Shown: one piece after another, positions 35,523-42,857 of the stretch
Layout of the letters: each line of letters opens with the position of its first letter
Position numbering within the stretch: the first letter of the stretch is position 1
DNA from: JBGTSJ01 sp041940305
GTDB taxonomy: Bacteria > Planctomycetota > Planctomycetia > Planctomycetales > Planctomycetaceae
Assembly (NCBI GenBank): GCA_041940305.1
Contig: JBGTSJ010000027.1
Coordinates: forward strand, 9,424 to 73,423
Direction of reading: 5' to 3'
Length of the DNA stretch: 64,000 nucleotides
Position numbers and translations under genes: made by a program
The notes under the pieces: generated by a model
What the model saw: only the letters and a program-made list of their open reading frames with translations
Database searches by the model: none
What the model was told of the DNA's origin: nothing

Positions 35523-36398
35523 ATGTCCACACTTTCGCAGCACACCTGGCATCCGCGGCAGTACGAACAGAACAAGTTCGTGTACCCGGTGCTCTCGCGC
35601 CGCAGCCGGGGAATCTCGATCGGGGTGAATCTGAATCCCGACAAGGTCTGCAATTTTGACTGCATCTACTGCCAGGTGGATCGCCGGAGCGAAGCGGAGA
35701 CGCGGTTCGTCGAAATGGACCGGCTGCTGGCGGAACTGGACGGGATGCTGGAGATCGTCGCCGGCGGTGAGATCTGGAGCGATTCCAAATTTGCGGACGT
35801 GCCAGCCGAGTTGCGGCGGCTCAACGACATTGCATTTTCCGGCGACGGCGAGCCGACGACGTTCCGCAACTTCGACGAAATCGTGGATCGTGCTGCCGAA
35901 CTCAAACGGAACCGCGGGCTCGACGACGTGAAGCTGGTGCTGATCACGAACGCCAGCATGTTTCACCGGCCTGCGGTCGAACGGGGACTGGCTCTGCTGG
36001 ACGCCAACAACGGCGAGATCTGGGCGAAGCTCGACGCCGGAACCGACGCGTATTACCAGCTGATCGAGCGGACGAAGATCCCGTTCCGCCAGGTGCTCGA
36101 CAACATCACAGCCGCGGCCCGGGTGCGACCGATCGTCATTCAGTCGCTGTTCATGCGGGTGAACGGCGAGCCGCCGCCGGAGGCGGAGATCGACGCCTTC
36201 ATTGAGAGGCTGAATGAGATCACGACCGCGGGCGGGCGGATCAAGCTCGTGCAGATTTATACGGTGGCGCGGCGGCCCGCGGAGGATTTCGTGGGAGCGC
36301 TCTCGCAGGCCGAAGTGGACGCGATCGCGGGGCGGGTGTCCGCCGGGACCGGGGTCAGCGTGGAGGCGTACTACGGAGCGGACGGGTCCGGCGAGTAG
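35523..36398 (+). CDS. Radical SAM protein
   Basis: The 291-residue protein has the radical SAM cluster motif CNFDCIYCQ (Cys43, Cys47, Cys50) after ISIGVNLNPDKV, the GGE-like AFSGDGEPTTF loop that binds SAM, and LKLVLITNASMF further on. The subfamily resembles short radical SAM proteins often annotated only by fold; the product is unknown. The ATG at 35523 gives the natural N-terminus just before the barrel. A longer frame is open upstream, but it runs through the repetitive spacer. Confidence 0.85.
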   Translation: MSTLSQHTWHPRQYEQNKFVYPVLSRRSRGISIGVNLNPDKVCNFDCIYCQVDRRSEAETRFVEMDRLLAELDGMLEIVAGGEIWSDSKFADVPAELRRLNDIAFSGDGEPTTFRNFDEIVDRAAELKRNRGLDDVKLVLITNASMFHRPAVERGLALLDANNGEIWAKLDAGTDAYYQLIERTKIPFRQVLDNITAAARVRPIVIQSLFMRVNGEPPPEAEIDAFIERLNEITTAGGRIKLVQIYTVARRPAEDFVGALSQAEVDAIAGRVSAGTGVSVEAYYGADGSGE

Positions 36399-36459
36399 AT
36401 CCGAACTCGATTGCGCTTCTGGAAATTATCCGGCCCCTATCTCCCCCGATTCTCGCAAT

Positions 36460-36696
36460 TCAGTCGTCGATCTCGACGTACCGCTCGCGCGACATCTCCG
36501 CTCCATAGGCAATGCAGGCGAGTACGTCGTCTTCAACAAGCCCAGGATACTGAACGAGCAATTCTGAGATCGTGACCCCCGCCGCGAGATGGTCGAGGAT
36601 CAGTGACACCCAGATGCGGTGACCTTTGATGCAGGGCTTGCCAAAACAGATCCGAGGGTCGATCGAAATCCGCTGAAGGACCTCGTCTCGCGTCAT
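36460..36696 (-). CDS. DUF433 domain protein (antitoxin-like)
   Basis: The 78-residue protein has the DUF433 core: RISIDPRICFGKPCIKGHRIWVSLILDHLAAG followed by ISELLVQYPGLVEDDVLACIAYGAEM, a small winged-helix domain. Members are usually the antitoxin beside a PIN-like DUF5615 toxin. No toxin frame lies next to it: the radical SAM gene is on one side and cysC on the other. It is therefore an orphan, possibly a remnant or a stand-alone regulator. Confidence 0.85.
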   Translation of the reverse strand: MTRDEVLQRISIDPRICFGKPCIKGHRIWVSLILDHLAAGVTISELLVQYPGLVEDDVLACIAYGAEMSRERYVEIDD

Positions 36697-36764
36697 GGAG
36701 CACCCTTGCTTCGGACCGGTGGTCCAGCGCTCGTTCAGCCCTCGCAGGCCCCGCGATTGGACGG

Positions 36765-37376
36765 CTACTGGCCAAGGTACCCGTTCTTCTCCAGGTACTG
36801 CACCACCTCCCTCGCCAAGTCGTCGATCCCTTTGTTGTTGGAGTCGAGCACCAGTTCGGGCTTCTCGGGGGCTTCGTACGGGTCGTCGATGCCGGTGAAG
36901 CCCTTGATCTCGCCGGCCCGGGCCTTTTTGTAGAGTCCCTTGGGATCGCGCTTCTCGCAGGTCTCCAGGGAGGCGTCGACGAAGATCTCGACGAACTCGC
37001 CGGGCTTCAGCAGGGCGCGGACGGCGTCGCGGTCGCGGCGGTAGGGGGAGATGAAGGCCGTGAGGGTGATCAGCCCGGCGTCGGAGAACAGCTTGGCGAC
37101 TTCGCCGATCCGGCGGATGTTCTCCGCCCGGTCCTCGGCAGAGAACTTGAGGTTCTTGTTCAGCCCCATGCGAATGTTGTCGCCGTCGAGCAGGTAGGTG
37201 TGCTTTCCCTGCGAATGCAGCAGGTGGTCGACCGTGTTCGCGATCGTGCTCTTGCCGCAGGCGGAAAGGCCGGTGAACCAGAGGACGGCCCCCTTGTGTC
37301 CCTTCAGCTTCTGCCGCTCGGCGGAGGTGACGCTGTGATCGTGCCAGGTGACGTTCGTTGCGAGTTGTTCGGCCAT
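36765..37376 (-). CDS. cysC: Adenylylsulfate (APS) kinase
   Basis: The 203-residue enzyme has the P-loop GLSACGKST (residues 36-44), the substrate block TYLLDGDNIRMGLNKNLKFS and RAENIRRIGEVAKLFSDAG, and the later VFVDASL-like segment EIFVDASLETCEKRDPKGLYKKARAG. It phosphorylates adenylylsulfate to PAPS for sulfonation or sulfate reduction; planctomycetes use PAPS heavily for sulfated compounds. The ATG at 37376 gives a normal-length protein. The long in-frame upstream extension is not family-like. No cysD or cysN is adjacent. Confidence 0.95.
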   Translation of the reverse strand: MAEQLATNVTWHDHSVTSAERQKLKGHKGAVLWFTGLSACGKSTIANTVDHLLHSQGKHTYLLDGDNIRMGLNKNLKFSAEDRAENIRRIGEVAKLFSDAGLITLTAFISPYRRDRDAVRALLKPGEFVEIFVDASLETCEKRDPKGLYKKARAGEIKGFTGIDDPYEAPEKPELVLDSNNKGIDDLAREVVQYLEKNGYLGQ

Positions 37377-37586
37377 GGGGGTCGAGAGTCCGGGAGCGAG
37401 AGTTGTGGGAATGTTGAATCGCGATCCGCCAGTCGGTCGCGCGACGTTTGTGGGAATGGCCGCCTGAATTGGCAGCCGGCGCGGCGCGATGTTAGAGAAT
37501 GGGAAAGATGGTGGGAAGGGAATTCGGCCGCTGGAGCAGGGTTCAGCGAGTTGATAGGCTACGGCGAACGACGCCGCGATGCAGGG

Positions 37587-37703
37587 GGCCGCGGATGACG
37601 CGGATTCAGCGGGTTTTCGCGGGTGATCGCCAGCCAGCGATCGCGGCGCGTGAACTTTTGCGGCTGATCTGCGTCCCTCCGTCCAATCCGCGTCATCCGC
37701 GGT
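37587..37703. repeat. Palindrome-armed dispersed element, family B, copy 3
   Basis: Arms CCGCGGATGACGCGGAT and its exact reverse complement (ending 37702) close a 117-bp element. It shares the arm core and the GGATTCAGCGG interior with copy 2. It lies in the 361-bp space between divergent cysC and hisI, 35 bp before the hisI start, so hisI transcription or translation may be affected by it. Confidence 0.8.
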
Positions 37704-37737
37704 CTCCTTCGACACTGATTCTCAATCGCTTAGCACC

Positions 37738-38133
37738 ATGTCCGCGACCGCTGCCGGCCCTGCTTTTGACAAGATGGACCTGATTCCCGCCATCGCCCAG
37801 GACGAGGCGACGGGGGAAGTGCTGATGATGGCGTGGATGAACCGCGAGGCGTACGACGAGACTCTGCGGACCGGTCGCGTGTGCTATTACTCCCGCAGCC
37901 GCAAGAAGTTGTGGCGGAAAGGCGAGGAGAGCGGCAACGTGCAGGAGTTGAAGTCGGTCTACTTCGACTGCGACGGCGACACGATCCTGGTGAAAGTTAA
38001 CCAGATCGGCGGCGCGGCCTGCCATGAGGGCTACAAGAGTTGCTTCTTCCGCCGGATTGACCCGGCGAGCGGGGAGACCAGCGTGCAGGGGGCGCGGGTG
38101 TTCGATCCGGCTGAGGTGTATCGTCAAAAGTGA
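37738..38133 (+). CDS. hisI: Phosphoribosyl-AMP cyclohydrolase
   Basis: The 131-residue enzyme carries the family's metal sites: Asp77, Cys78, Asp79 and Asp81 in YFDCDGDTILVKV, and Cys95 and Cys102 in GGAACHEGYKSCFFR. SRSRKKLWRKGEESGN binds the phosphoribosyl part. It opens the purine ring of PR-AMP in histidine synthesis. It is the separate HisI form, not fused to HisE. hisG follows on the same strand after 249 bp. Confidence 0.95.
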   Translation: MSATAAGPAFDKMDLIPAIAQDEATGEVLMMAWMNREAYDETLRTGRVCYYSRSRKKLWRKGEESGNVQELKSVYFDCDGDTILVKVNQIGGAACHEGYKSCFFRRIDPASGETSVQGARVFDPAEVYRQK

Positions 38134-38287
38134 TCCCCACAGAAGGGGACGGCTCGGGACGTTTGTGGACGGAAGCTCGCTGGAGTATTCCATCAAACTC
38201 GACCAGACGTATCTCCCGCCGCTGATCCGAGAACTGGAAGCGGTGTGTGATACAATTCGGCACGCTGGACAATAGCCTTTCTGCTTG

Positions 38288-38342
38288 GTGCCCTTTGTGT
38301 CTTTGTGGTTCAAATGCAATACCACAAAGACACAAAGGGCAC
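38288..38342. repeat. 22-bp perfect inverted repeat in the hisG leader, family C
   Basis: The arm 38288-38309 (GTGCCCTTTGTGTCTTTG and GGT at its end) is exactly repeated in reverse complement at 38321-38342, with an 11-nt loop. The sequence resembles a type of palindrome dispersed in many bacterial genomes. It ends 41 bp before the hisG start and would form a strong stem in the hisI-hisG message. Confidence 0.85.
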
Positions 38343-38382
38343 GAAGAATGATTCAGCGTGTGACAATACTCAGATCGGTTCA

Positions 38383-39261
38383 ATGCCCGAACGTATTCTC
38401 AAACTCGGTATCCCGGCCGGCAGCCTGCAGGAGGCGACGGCGGAGCTGTTCAAGAAGGCGGGATACCGCATCACGTTTGCATCCCGGTCGTACTATCCGA
38501 CGATCGACGATGACGAGATCGAATGCCTGCTGATCCGCGCGCAGGAGATGGCGCGCTACGTCGAGCAGGGGATTCTCGACGCCGGCATCACCGGACACGA
38601 CTGGGTGAAGGAGACCAGCGCCGACGTGCACGAAGTGTGCGAGCTGATGTTCTCCAAGGTCAGCCGGCGGCCGGTCCGCTGGGTGCTCTGTGTGCCGAAT
38701 GACTCGCCGGTGCAGACGGTGAAGGACCTGGAAGGCAAACGGATCGCGACCGAAGCGGTCGGGCTGACGAAAGCGTATCTCGCCCAGCACGGCGTCACGG
38801 CCGAGGTGGAGTTCTCCTGGGGTGCGACGGAAGTCAAGCCGCCGCGGCTGGCCGACGCGATCGTCGAAGTCACCGAGACCGGGTCATCCCTGCGGGCGAA
38901 CAACCTGCGGATCGTGGCCGAGGTGCTGCAGAGCACGACACGGTTCATCACCAATCGCAAGGCCTGGGCGGACGACTGGAAGCGGCAGAAGGTCGAGAAC
39001 ATCGCCCTCATGTTGCAGTCCTGCCTGGCCGCAGAAGGTAAAGTCGGCCTCCTGATGAACGTCCGCCGGGCTGATCTGCAGAAGGTCCTCGACGTGCTGC
39101 CGGCCCTGCAGACGCCGACGGTTTCGTCGCTGTCCGATCCGGACTGGGTCGACGTGACCACGATCCTCGAGGAGTCGTTCGTGCGGATGATCATCCCGCG
39201 ACTGAAGTCGATCGGAGCGACGGGGATCGTGGAGTTTCCGATTACGAAGATTATTGAGTGA
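38383..39261 (+). CDS. hisG: ATP phosphoribosyltransferase (long form)
   Basis: The 292-residue enzyme starts MPERILKLGIPAGSLQEATA. It has the catalytic domain motifs RYVEQGILDAGITGHDWV and EVTETGSSLRANNLRIV (PRPP loop ETGSSLR) and a C-terminal regulatory domain (about residues 215-292), so it is the long, self-contained HisG that does not need HisZ. It catalyses the first step of histidine synthesis and is usually feedback-inhibited by histidine. An in-frame start at 38305 lies inside the inverted repeat and is not used here. Confidence 0.95.
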   Translation: MPERILKLGIPAGSLQEATAELFKKAGYRITFASRSYYPTIDDDEIECLLIRAQEMARYVEQGILDAGITGHDWVKETSADVHEVCELMFSKVSRRPVRWVLCVPNDSPVQTVKDLEGKRIATEAVGLTKAYLAQHGVTAEVEFSWGATEVKPPRLADAIVEVTETGSSLRANNLRIVAEVLQSTTRFITNRKAWADDWKRQKVENIALMLQSCLAAEGKVGLLMNVRRADLQKVLDVLPALQTPTVSSLSDPDWVDVTTILEESFVRMIIPRLKSIGATGIVEFPITKIIE

Positions 39262-39336
39262 GTGGTGAGTCGCCAGCTTGATGAGCTGTGCCAAGCATGG
39301 CTCAGGTGTGTGAGCGTCCCGTGCAGAGTTTATTAG

Positions 39337-39501
39337 TAGGCCCGGCGTTCACGCCGGGTGACAGGGTGGGCTGACGGGATGGCAGCCCGGTTCACCGGGC
39401 TTCTCGCTGACGTGGCTTTAGCCAGGATGTCGAGAAGCTTCGTGAACGAGGTTCATCCGCTTCGCTCTCGCACCGGCCACCTGGCATGAACGCCGGGCCT
39501 A
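39337..39501. mobile_element. 165-bp MITE-like element with 15-bp terminal inverted repeats
   Basis: TAGGCCCGGCGTTCA (39337-39351) and its exact reverse complement (39487-39501) bound the segment. The left end also folds on itself (CCCGGCGT-TC-ACGCCGGG), and an internal hairpin AGCCCG-GTTCA-CGGGCT lies near 39387. No transposase is encoded, so it could only move with help in trans. It fills most of the 306-bp space between hisG and the kinase gene. No clear target-site duplication is visible. Confidence 0.6.
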
Positions 39502-39567
39502 GTACCGCGTTTGCAACACCGCACCACCACTCGCTCGACGGTGTCCGGGTCGAACACGTGGTGACGA

Positions 39568-40197
39568 GTGGATTCAGCCAAGCCGATCAGTGTCGTGAAG
39601 GTCGGCGGTAGTCTGCTCTGCCTGCCCGATCTCGGGAAGCGCCTGAAGGAGTTGCTCTCGATCCTTGAGCCCAAACAGCGCGTCGTGCTTGTGATCGGCG
39701 GGGGCGCGGCCGCCGATTTGGTCCGGGAATGGGACCGGGTGCACGTGTTGGGTGATGAGGCGGCGCATCAGCTGGCGGTGGCAGCGATGTCCCTCAATGC
39801 GGCTCTGCTGGCCCACGTGCTGCCGGCGACGGCAATTGTCGGCAGCGTCGCGGAAGCCGAGTTGGCGTGGGATCGGGGCGATGTACCGGTCGTCGACGCG
39901 CAGCGGTGGCTGCAGCGTCACGACCCGGATTCGACCATCCCGCTGCCTCACGACTGGTCAGTGACGTCGGATTCGATCGCCGCCTGGATTGGGCTGCAAT
40001 TGCAGGCCGCACGGCTGCAGCTCGTGAAGTCAATCGATGTGCCGGCAGTCGCATTGGAGCAGGCCGCAGCAGCAGGTGACGTCGACGCCGCGTTCCCCGG
40101 TTTCGCCGCGCGACTGCCCCGAATCGACTGGGTGAATCTGCGTGAGGAGCCGCTGTCGCTGCGGCAATGGCGTCCGGAGAGCGGAAGCGGAATGTAG
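39568..40197 (+). CDS. Archaeal-type amino acid kinase family protein (MfnE/COG2054-like)
   Basis: The 209-residue protein has the amino-acid-kinase fold of the small archaeal uridylate/aspartate-kinase-like group: SVVKVGGSLLCLPDLGKRL, VVLVIGGGAAADLVREWD, AHQLAVAAMSLNA and the ATP-site DWSVTSDSIAAWIG. Archaeal MfnE makes the pyrophosphate intermediate of methanofuran, and homologues occur in bacteria with tetrahydromethanopterin-linked C1 enzymes, which fits the FwdB-like gene in this window. The start is GTG at 39568. The stop TAG is part of a palindromic repeat, so the C-terminus may have been set by it. Confidence 0.75.
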   Translation: MDSAKPISVVKVGGSLLCLPDLGKRLKELLSILEPKQRVVLVIGGGAAADLVREWDRVHVLGDEAAHQLAVAAMSLNAALLAHVLPATAIVGSVAEAELAWDRGDVPVVDAQRWLQRHDPDSTIPLPHDWSVTSDSIAAWIGLQLQAARLQLVKSIDVPAVALEQAAAAGDVDAAFPGFAARLPRIDWVNLREEPLSLRQWRPESGSGM

Positions 40198-40297
40198 TCG
40201 ACTCGCTCCGCGAGTCGAGCGGGAGGACTTGCATTAGCGCAGCGCTGAACGTGAATCTGAGAGTCACACTGCTCCATTCGCGGAGCGAATGGACTAC
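40194..40297. repeat. 104-bp element with GTAGTC ends and hairpins at both ends, family E
   Basis: The left end reads GTAGTCGACTCGCTCCGCGAG and the right end CCATTCGCGGAGCGAATGGACTAC, so the ends are inverted copies, each with its own hairpin. The TAG in the left end is the stop codon of the kinase gene. The element ends 30 bp before the methyltransferase start. Confidence 0.7.
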
Positions 40298-40327
40298 ACA
40301 AGTGCGACAACGGACTTTGGAGGATTG

Positions 40328-40933
40328 ATGGCGGATGCGAATGTGGACCGGGACTGGCAGGGGAAGTACCAGGCGAAAGATACGCCCTGGGACTCGGGGC
40401 TGGCGTCGCGGGAGTTGCAGCGGGTGATGGCGGAGAGGGACATCCAGCCGTGTCGCGCAATCGACCTGGGCTGCGGGACGGGGACGAACGCGGTGTTCCT
40501 GGCGACGCGGGGGTTCGACGTGACGGGCGTCGATTGTGCGCCGCTCGCCCTGGAGCAGGCGCGGCGAAAGGCAGAGGAAGCAGGCGTGCGCGTCGAGTGG
40601 ATTGAATCGGACGTGCAGCACTTCGGAACGGGGCTGCAGCCGTTCGACCTGGTCTTCGACCGGGGCTGCTATCACTGCTGCCGGCGGGTGGACCTCGAAG
40701 GCTATCGGGCGACGCTGCGAAACGTGCTGCGGCCGGGAGGACGCGTTCTGCTCCTCGCCGGCAACGCAAATGAGCAGGCAGAGCAGGGGCCGCCGCGCGT
40801 GACGGAGCAGGAGATCCGCGACGAACTGGGAAGACTGATCGACTTCGAGTCCATCCGGGAGTTCCGGTTTCAGGACGCGGGGGGCGTGGACGGGCCGCTG
40901 GGATGGTCGTGCTTCGGAACGCGGCGGGACTGA
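40328..40933 (+). CDS. Class I SAM-dependent methyltransferase (TPMT/thiol-type-like)
   Basis: The 201-residue protein has the SAM-binding motif AIDLGCGTGTNAVFLATRGF, then VTGVDCAPLALEQARRKA, FDLVFDRGCYHC and VLRPGGRVLLLAGNANEQ. The start DWQGKYQAKDTPWDSGLAS matches the thiopurine-methyltransferase-like group. The acceptor is unknown; thiol, halide or small-molecule methylation are options. The ATG at 40328 avoids reading through the repeat. It lies 130 bp after the kinase gene and is convergent with the Exb operon. Confidence 0.8.
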   Translation: MADANVDRDWQGKYQAKDTPWDSGLASRELQRVMAERDIQPCRAIDLGCGTGTNAVFLATRGFDVTGVDCAPLALEQARRKAEEAGVRVEWIESDVQHFGTGLQPFDLVFDRGCYHCCRRVDLEGYRATLRNVLRPGGRVLLLAGNANEQAEQGPPRVTEQEIRDELGRLIDFESIREFRFQDAGGVDGPLGWSCFGTRRD

Positions 40934-41058
40934 AGCGCAGGAAGGGTCTTACAGAAGGTCGCGAAGAGAACGAAGCATGGCGTCGAAGGCAGGGGAAATC
41001 TGCCATCCTGCGAGTTCTCGATTCCGCTTGTGATGGGATGCGGAAACGTCGTCCAGAT

Positions 41059-41087
41059 GCTCGGCAGACTGACGTCTGCCGCTCCTT
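41059..41087. repeat. 29-bp palindromic element also found inside the gene at 28877-33310
   Basis: The core CGGCAGACTGACGTCTGCCG has 8-bp arms and a TGAC loop. The whole 29 bp, including flanks, is identical in reverse complement to 30576-30604. Here it lies at the 3' ends of two convergent units, directly before the second exbD stop, and may help end transcripts. Confidence 0.8.
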
Positions 41088-41534
41088 TCAGGGCGCGGCG
41101 TCGGCGGCGAAGGCGACCGATTCGAAGCCGGCGGCGCGGCAGGTGTCGTAGACGCGGATCAGGTCGCCGAGCGGGACTTCGTCGGCGATGTCGAGGATCA
41201 CGGGATTCTCGCGGCTGATGTCGGCGAGCGTGCGGAGGACTGCCTCCAGGCGGCCGAGATCCTCGTAGATCGTGCCGTTCATGTCAGCGATCGTCCGGTC
41301 CTCGTCACGCAGTAGCTTGATCCAGACTTCGTCCGCCCAGGGTTCGCGCTCCAGCGGCTCGACGGGTGCGGCGACGGCGCCGGTCGGCGGGAGTTCGGTG
41401 GGAAGCAGGGCTTCGGCCACCTGACCGGTCGAGGCGATCACGAAGAAGATCAGCAACTGGAACACGACGTCGATCATCGGCGTCATCGCGTCGTCGCTGC
41501 GCCGGCCGGAGAGGTATTGCGAGGGGATACGCAT
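41088..41534 (-). CDS. exbD: ExbD/TolR-family transport protein, last gene of the first Exb cluster
   Basis: The 148-residue protein has one N-terminal membrane helix with the proton-carrying Asp in MTPMIDVVFQLLIFFVIAST. It continues with a Pro/Glu-rich hinge and a compact periplasmic domain. ExbD-type proteins form the stator-rotor with ExbB-type proteins and convert proton flow into work on the envelope. It begins 10 bp after the other exbD of the cluster, so it is co-transcribed with it and with exbB. Two different ExbD proteins probably form a heteromeric pore. Confidence 0.9.
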   Translation of the reverse strand: MRIPSQYLSGRRSDDAMTPMIDVVFQLLIFFVIASTGQVAEALLPTELPPTGAVAAPVEPLEREPWADEVWIKLLRDEDRTIADMNGTIYEDLGRLEAVLRTLADISRENPVILDIADEVPLGDLIRVYDTCRAAGFESVAFAADAAP

Positions 41535-41544
41535 CGAGTCGTCG

Positions 41545-41958
41545 TTATCTCTGTCCTTCCTCGAAGACTCGGAAGCCGAAGTCCTGGATGCCGTGTTCAG
41601 CGCAGGCGAGAAGGATCGGTTCGACGACGCGGTAGGGGATGTTGCGGTCGGCGCGGACCAGGACTTCGAAGTTCTCTTCGTCGGCCGATTGCTGCAGCAG
41701 GAACTCGATCTCGTCGAGCGTTACGTCCCGGCCGGAGACGCGGAAGGTGTGATCGGGGAGTATCGTGAGCACCAGGCGCTGCGGCGACGGCTCGTCCTGG
41801 GCGATCTGGGTGGCTTCGGGGAGGTCCACCGGATCGGTTTCCTGGCTGCGGACGAAGTGGGCCGTCACCAGGAAGAAGATCATGATGTTGAAGACGATGT
41901 CGATCAGCGGCGTGATGTTGAACAGCAGCGGAGTGCGCGTGCGCGCGGGGAGCTTCAT
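41545..41958 (-). CDS. exbD: ExbD/TolR-family transport protein
   Basis: The 137-residue protein has the membrane helix with the functional Asp in FNITPLIDIVFNIMIFFLVTAHF and a periplasmic domain that ends ACAEHGIQDFGFRVFEEGQR. Its ATG overlaps the stop of the upstream exbB (ATGA), a sign of coupled translation in fixed stoichiometry. Together with the next gene it gives two ExbD partners for one ExbB, as in the second cluster at 51-53 kb. Confidence 0.9.
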   Translation of the reverse strand: MKLPARTRTPLLFNITPLIDIVFNIMIFFLVTAHFVRSQETDPVDLPEATQIAQDEPSPQRLVLTILPDHTFRVSGRDVTLDEIEFLLQQSADEENFEVLVRADRNIPYRVVEPILLACAEHGIQDFGFRVFEEGQR

Positions 41959-42857
41959 GACGACTGCTCCCGCTCGATTGCCACTGGCGGGACAGCCGAG
42001 CGGCCGCGCGCGGGAGCGGCGGCCGCCTTCTTCGCGCTGCGGCGCTGTTCGACCAGGGCGTGCTTCATCGGGCTGACGACGTGCTCGGCAAGCAGGGCGG
42101 TCTCGGCGACATACTCATCGACCCGGCTGCGGAACCAGGCGAAGGCAGCCAGCGCGGGGACGGCGACGACCAGTCCCTGCAGCGTGGTGACGAGGGCGAG
42201 CGAGATTGAGGGAGCGAGATCGGTCGGCTGCGGGTTCGCGTTGCTGGCGAACTCGCCGAATGCGAGGATCATGCCCCACACGGTCCCCATGAGTCCCAAC
42301 ATGGGAGCCAGGACGCCGATCACCGATAGATATTCAATCTTGCGGAACAGCCGTGCCGCCTGTTCGGCGCTGGCGTCTTCCATCGATTTCTCGACAGCCG
42401 AGTAGCCGAGTCCCACGTCCTGCAGAGCGGCTGCGACGACGAATCCGAGAAAGCTGGGGCGTTCGCGGCAGACGGCTTCGGCCTGCTGGTACTGGTTCTG
42501 GCCGATGAGTTGATGGAGATCCTCGGCGAGTCCGCGGGGCATCAGCGAGCCGCGGCGGATGCTGAGGAGATGCTCGATGATCAGGGCGACCATCGCGACG
42601 CTGAGCGCGACAATGACCCAGCCGATGGTTCCGCCGGCCTGCAGCAGTCCTTTGACGTCGACGCTGCCATCCTCTCGCAGGAACATTAGATCGGCGGCGG
42701 ACGCGGGGGTGGTCCAAGCGAGAGCGATGAGGGCGACGAGCAGTAAGTTGGCGCTGCGTCGGCGGACGGGCTTGGAAGCCCGTCGTAGGGGCTCGGCGCG
42801 GCGAAGGTGCCTTTGGGACGGCGGGGGAGAAGTGTGAGTCCGTTCAACTGGCCGCAT
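41955..42857 (-). CDS. exbB: MotA/TolQ/ExbB-family proton channel protein
   Basis: The 300-residue protein has an N-terminal signal-like segment and three membrane helices: GTIGWVIVALSVAMVALII near residue 75, then the channel core YLSVIGVLAPMLGLMGTVWGMILAF and LVTTLQGLVVAVPALAAFAWF, with a cytoplasmic loop between helices one and two. These are the family signatures. It energises an outer-membrane or envelope process with ExbD. Its start overlaps the end of the upstream TPR-like gene by 14 bp. Confidence 0.9.
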   Translation of the reverse strand: MRPVERTHTSPPPSQRHLRRAEPLRRASKPVRRRSANLLLVALIALAWTTPASAADLMFLREDGSVDVKGLLQAGGTIGWVIVALSVAMVALIIEHLLSIRRGSLMPRGLAEDLHQLIGQNQYQQAEAVCRERPSFLGFVVAAALQDVGLGYSAVEKSMEDASAEQAARLFRKIEYLSVIGVLAPMLGLMGTVWGMILAFGEFASNANPQPTDLAPSISLALVTTLQGLVVAVPALAAFAWFRSRVDEYVAETALLAEHVVSPMKHALVEQRRSAKKAAAAPARGRSAVPPVAIEREQSS

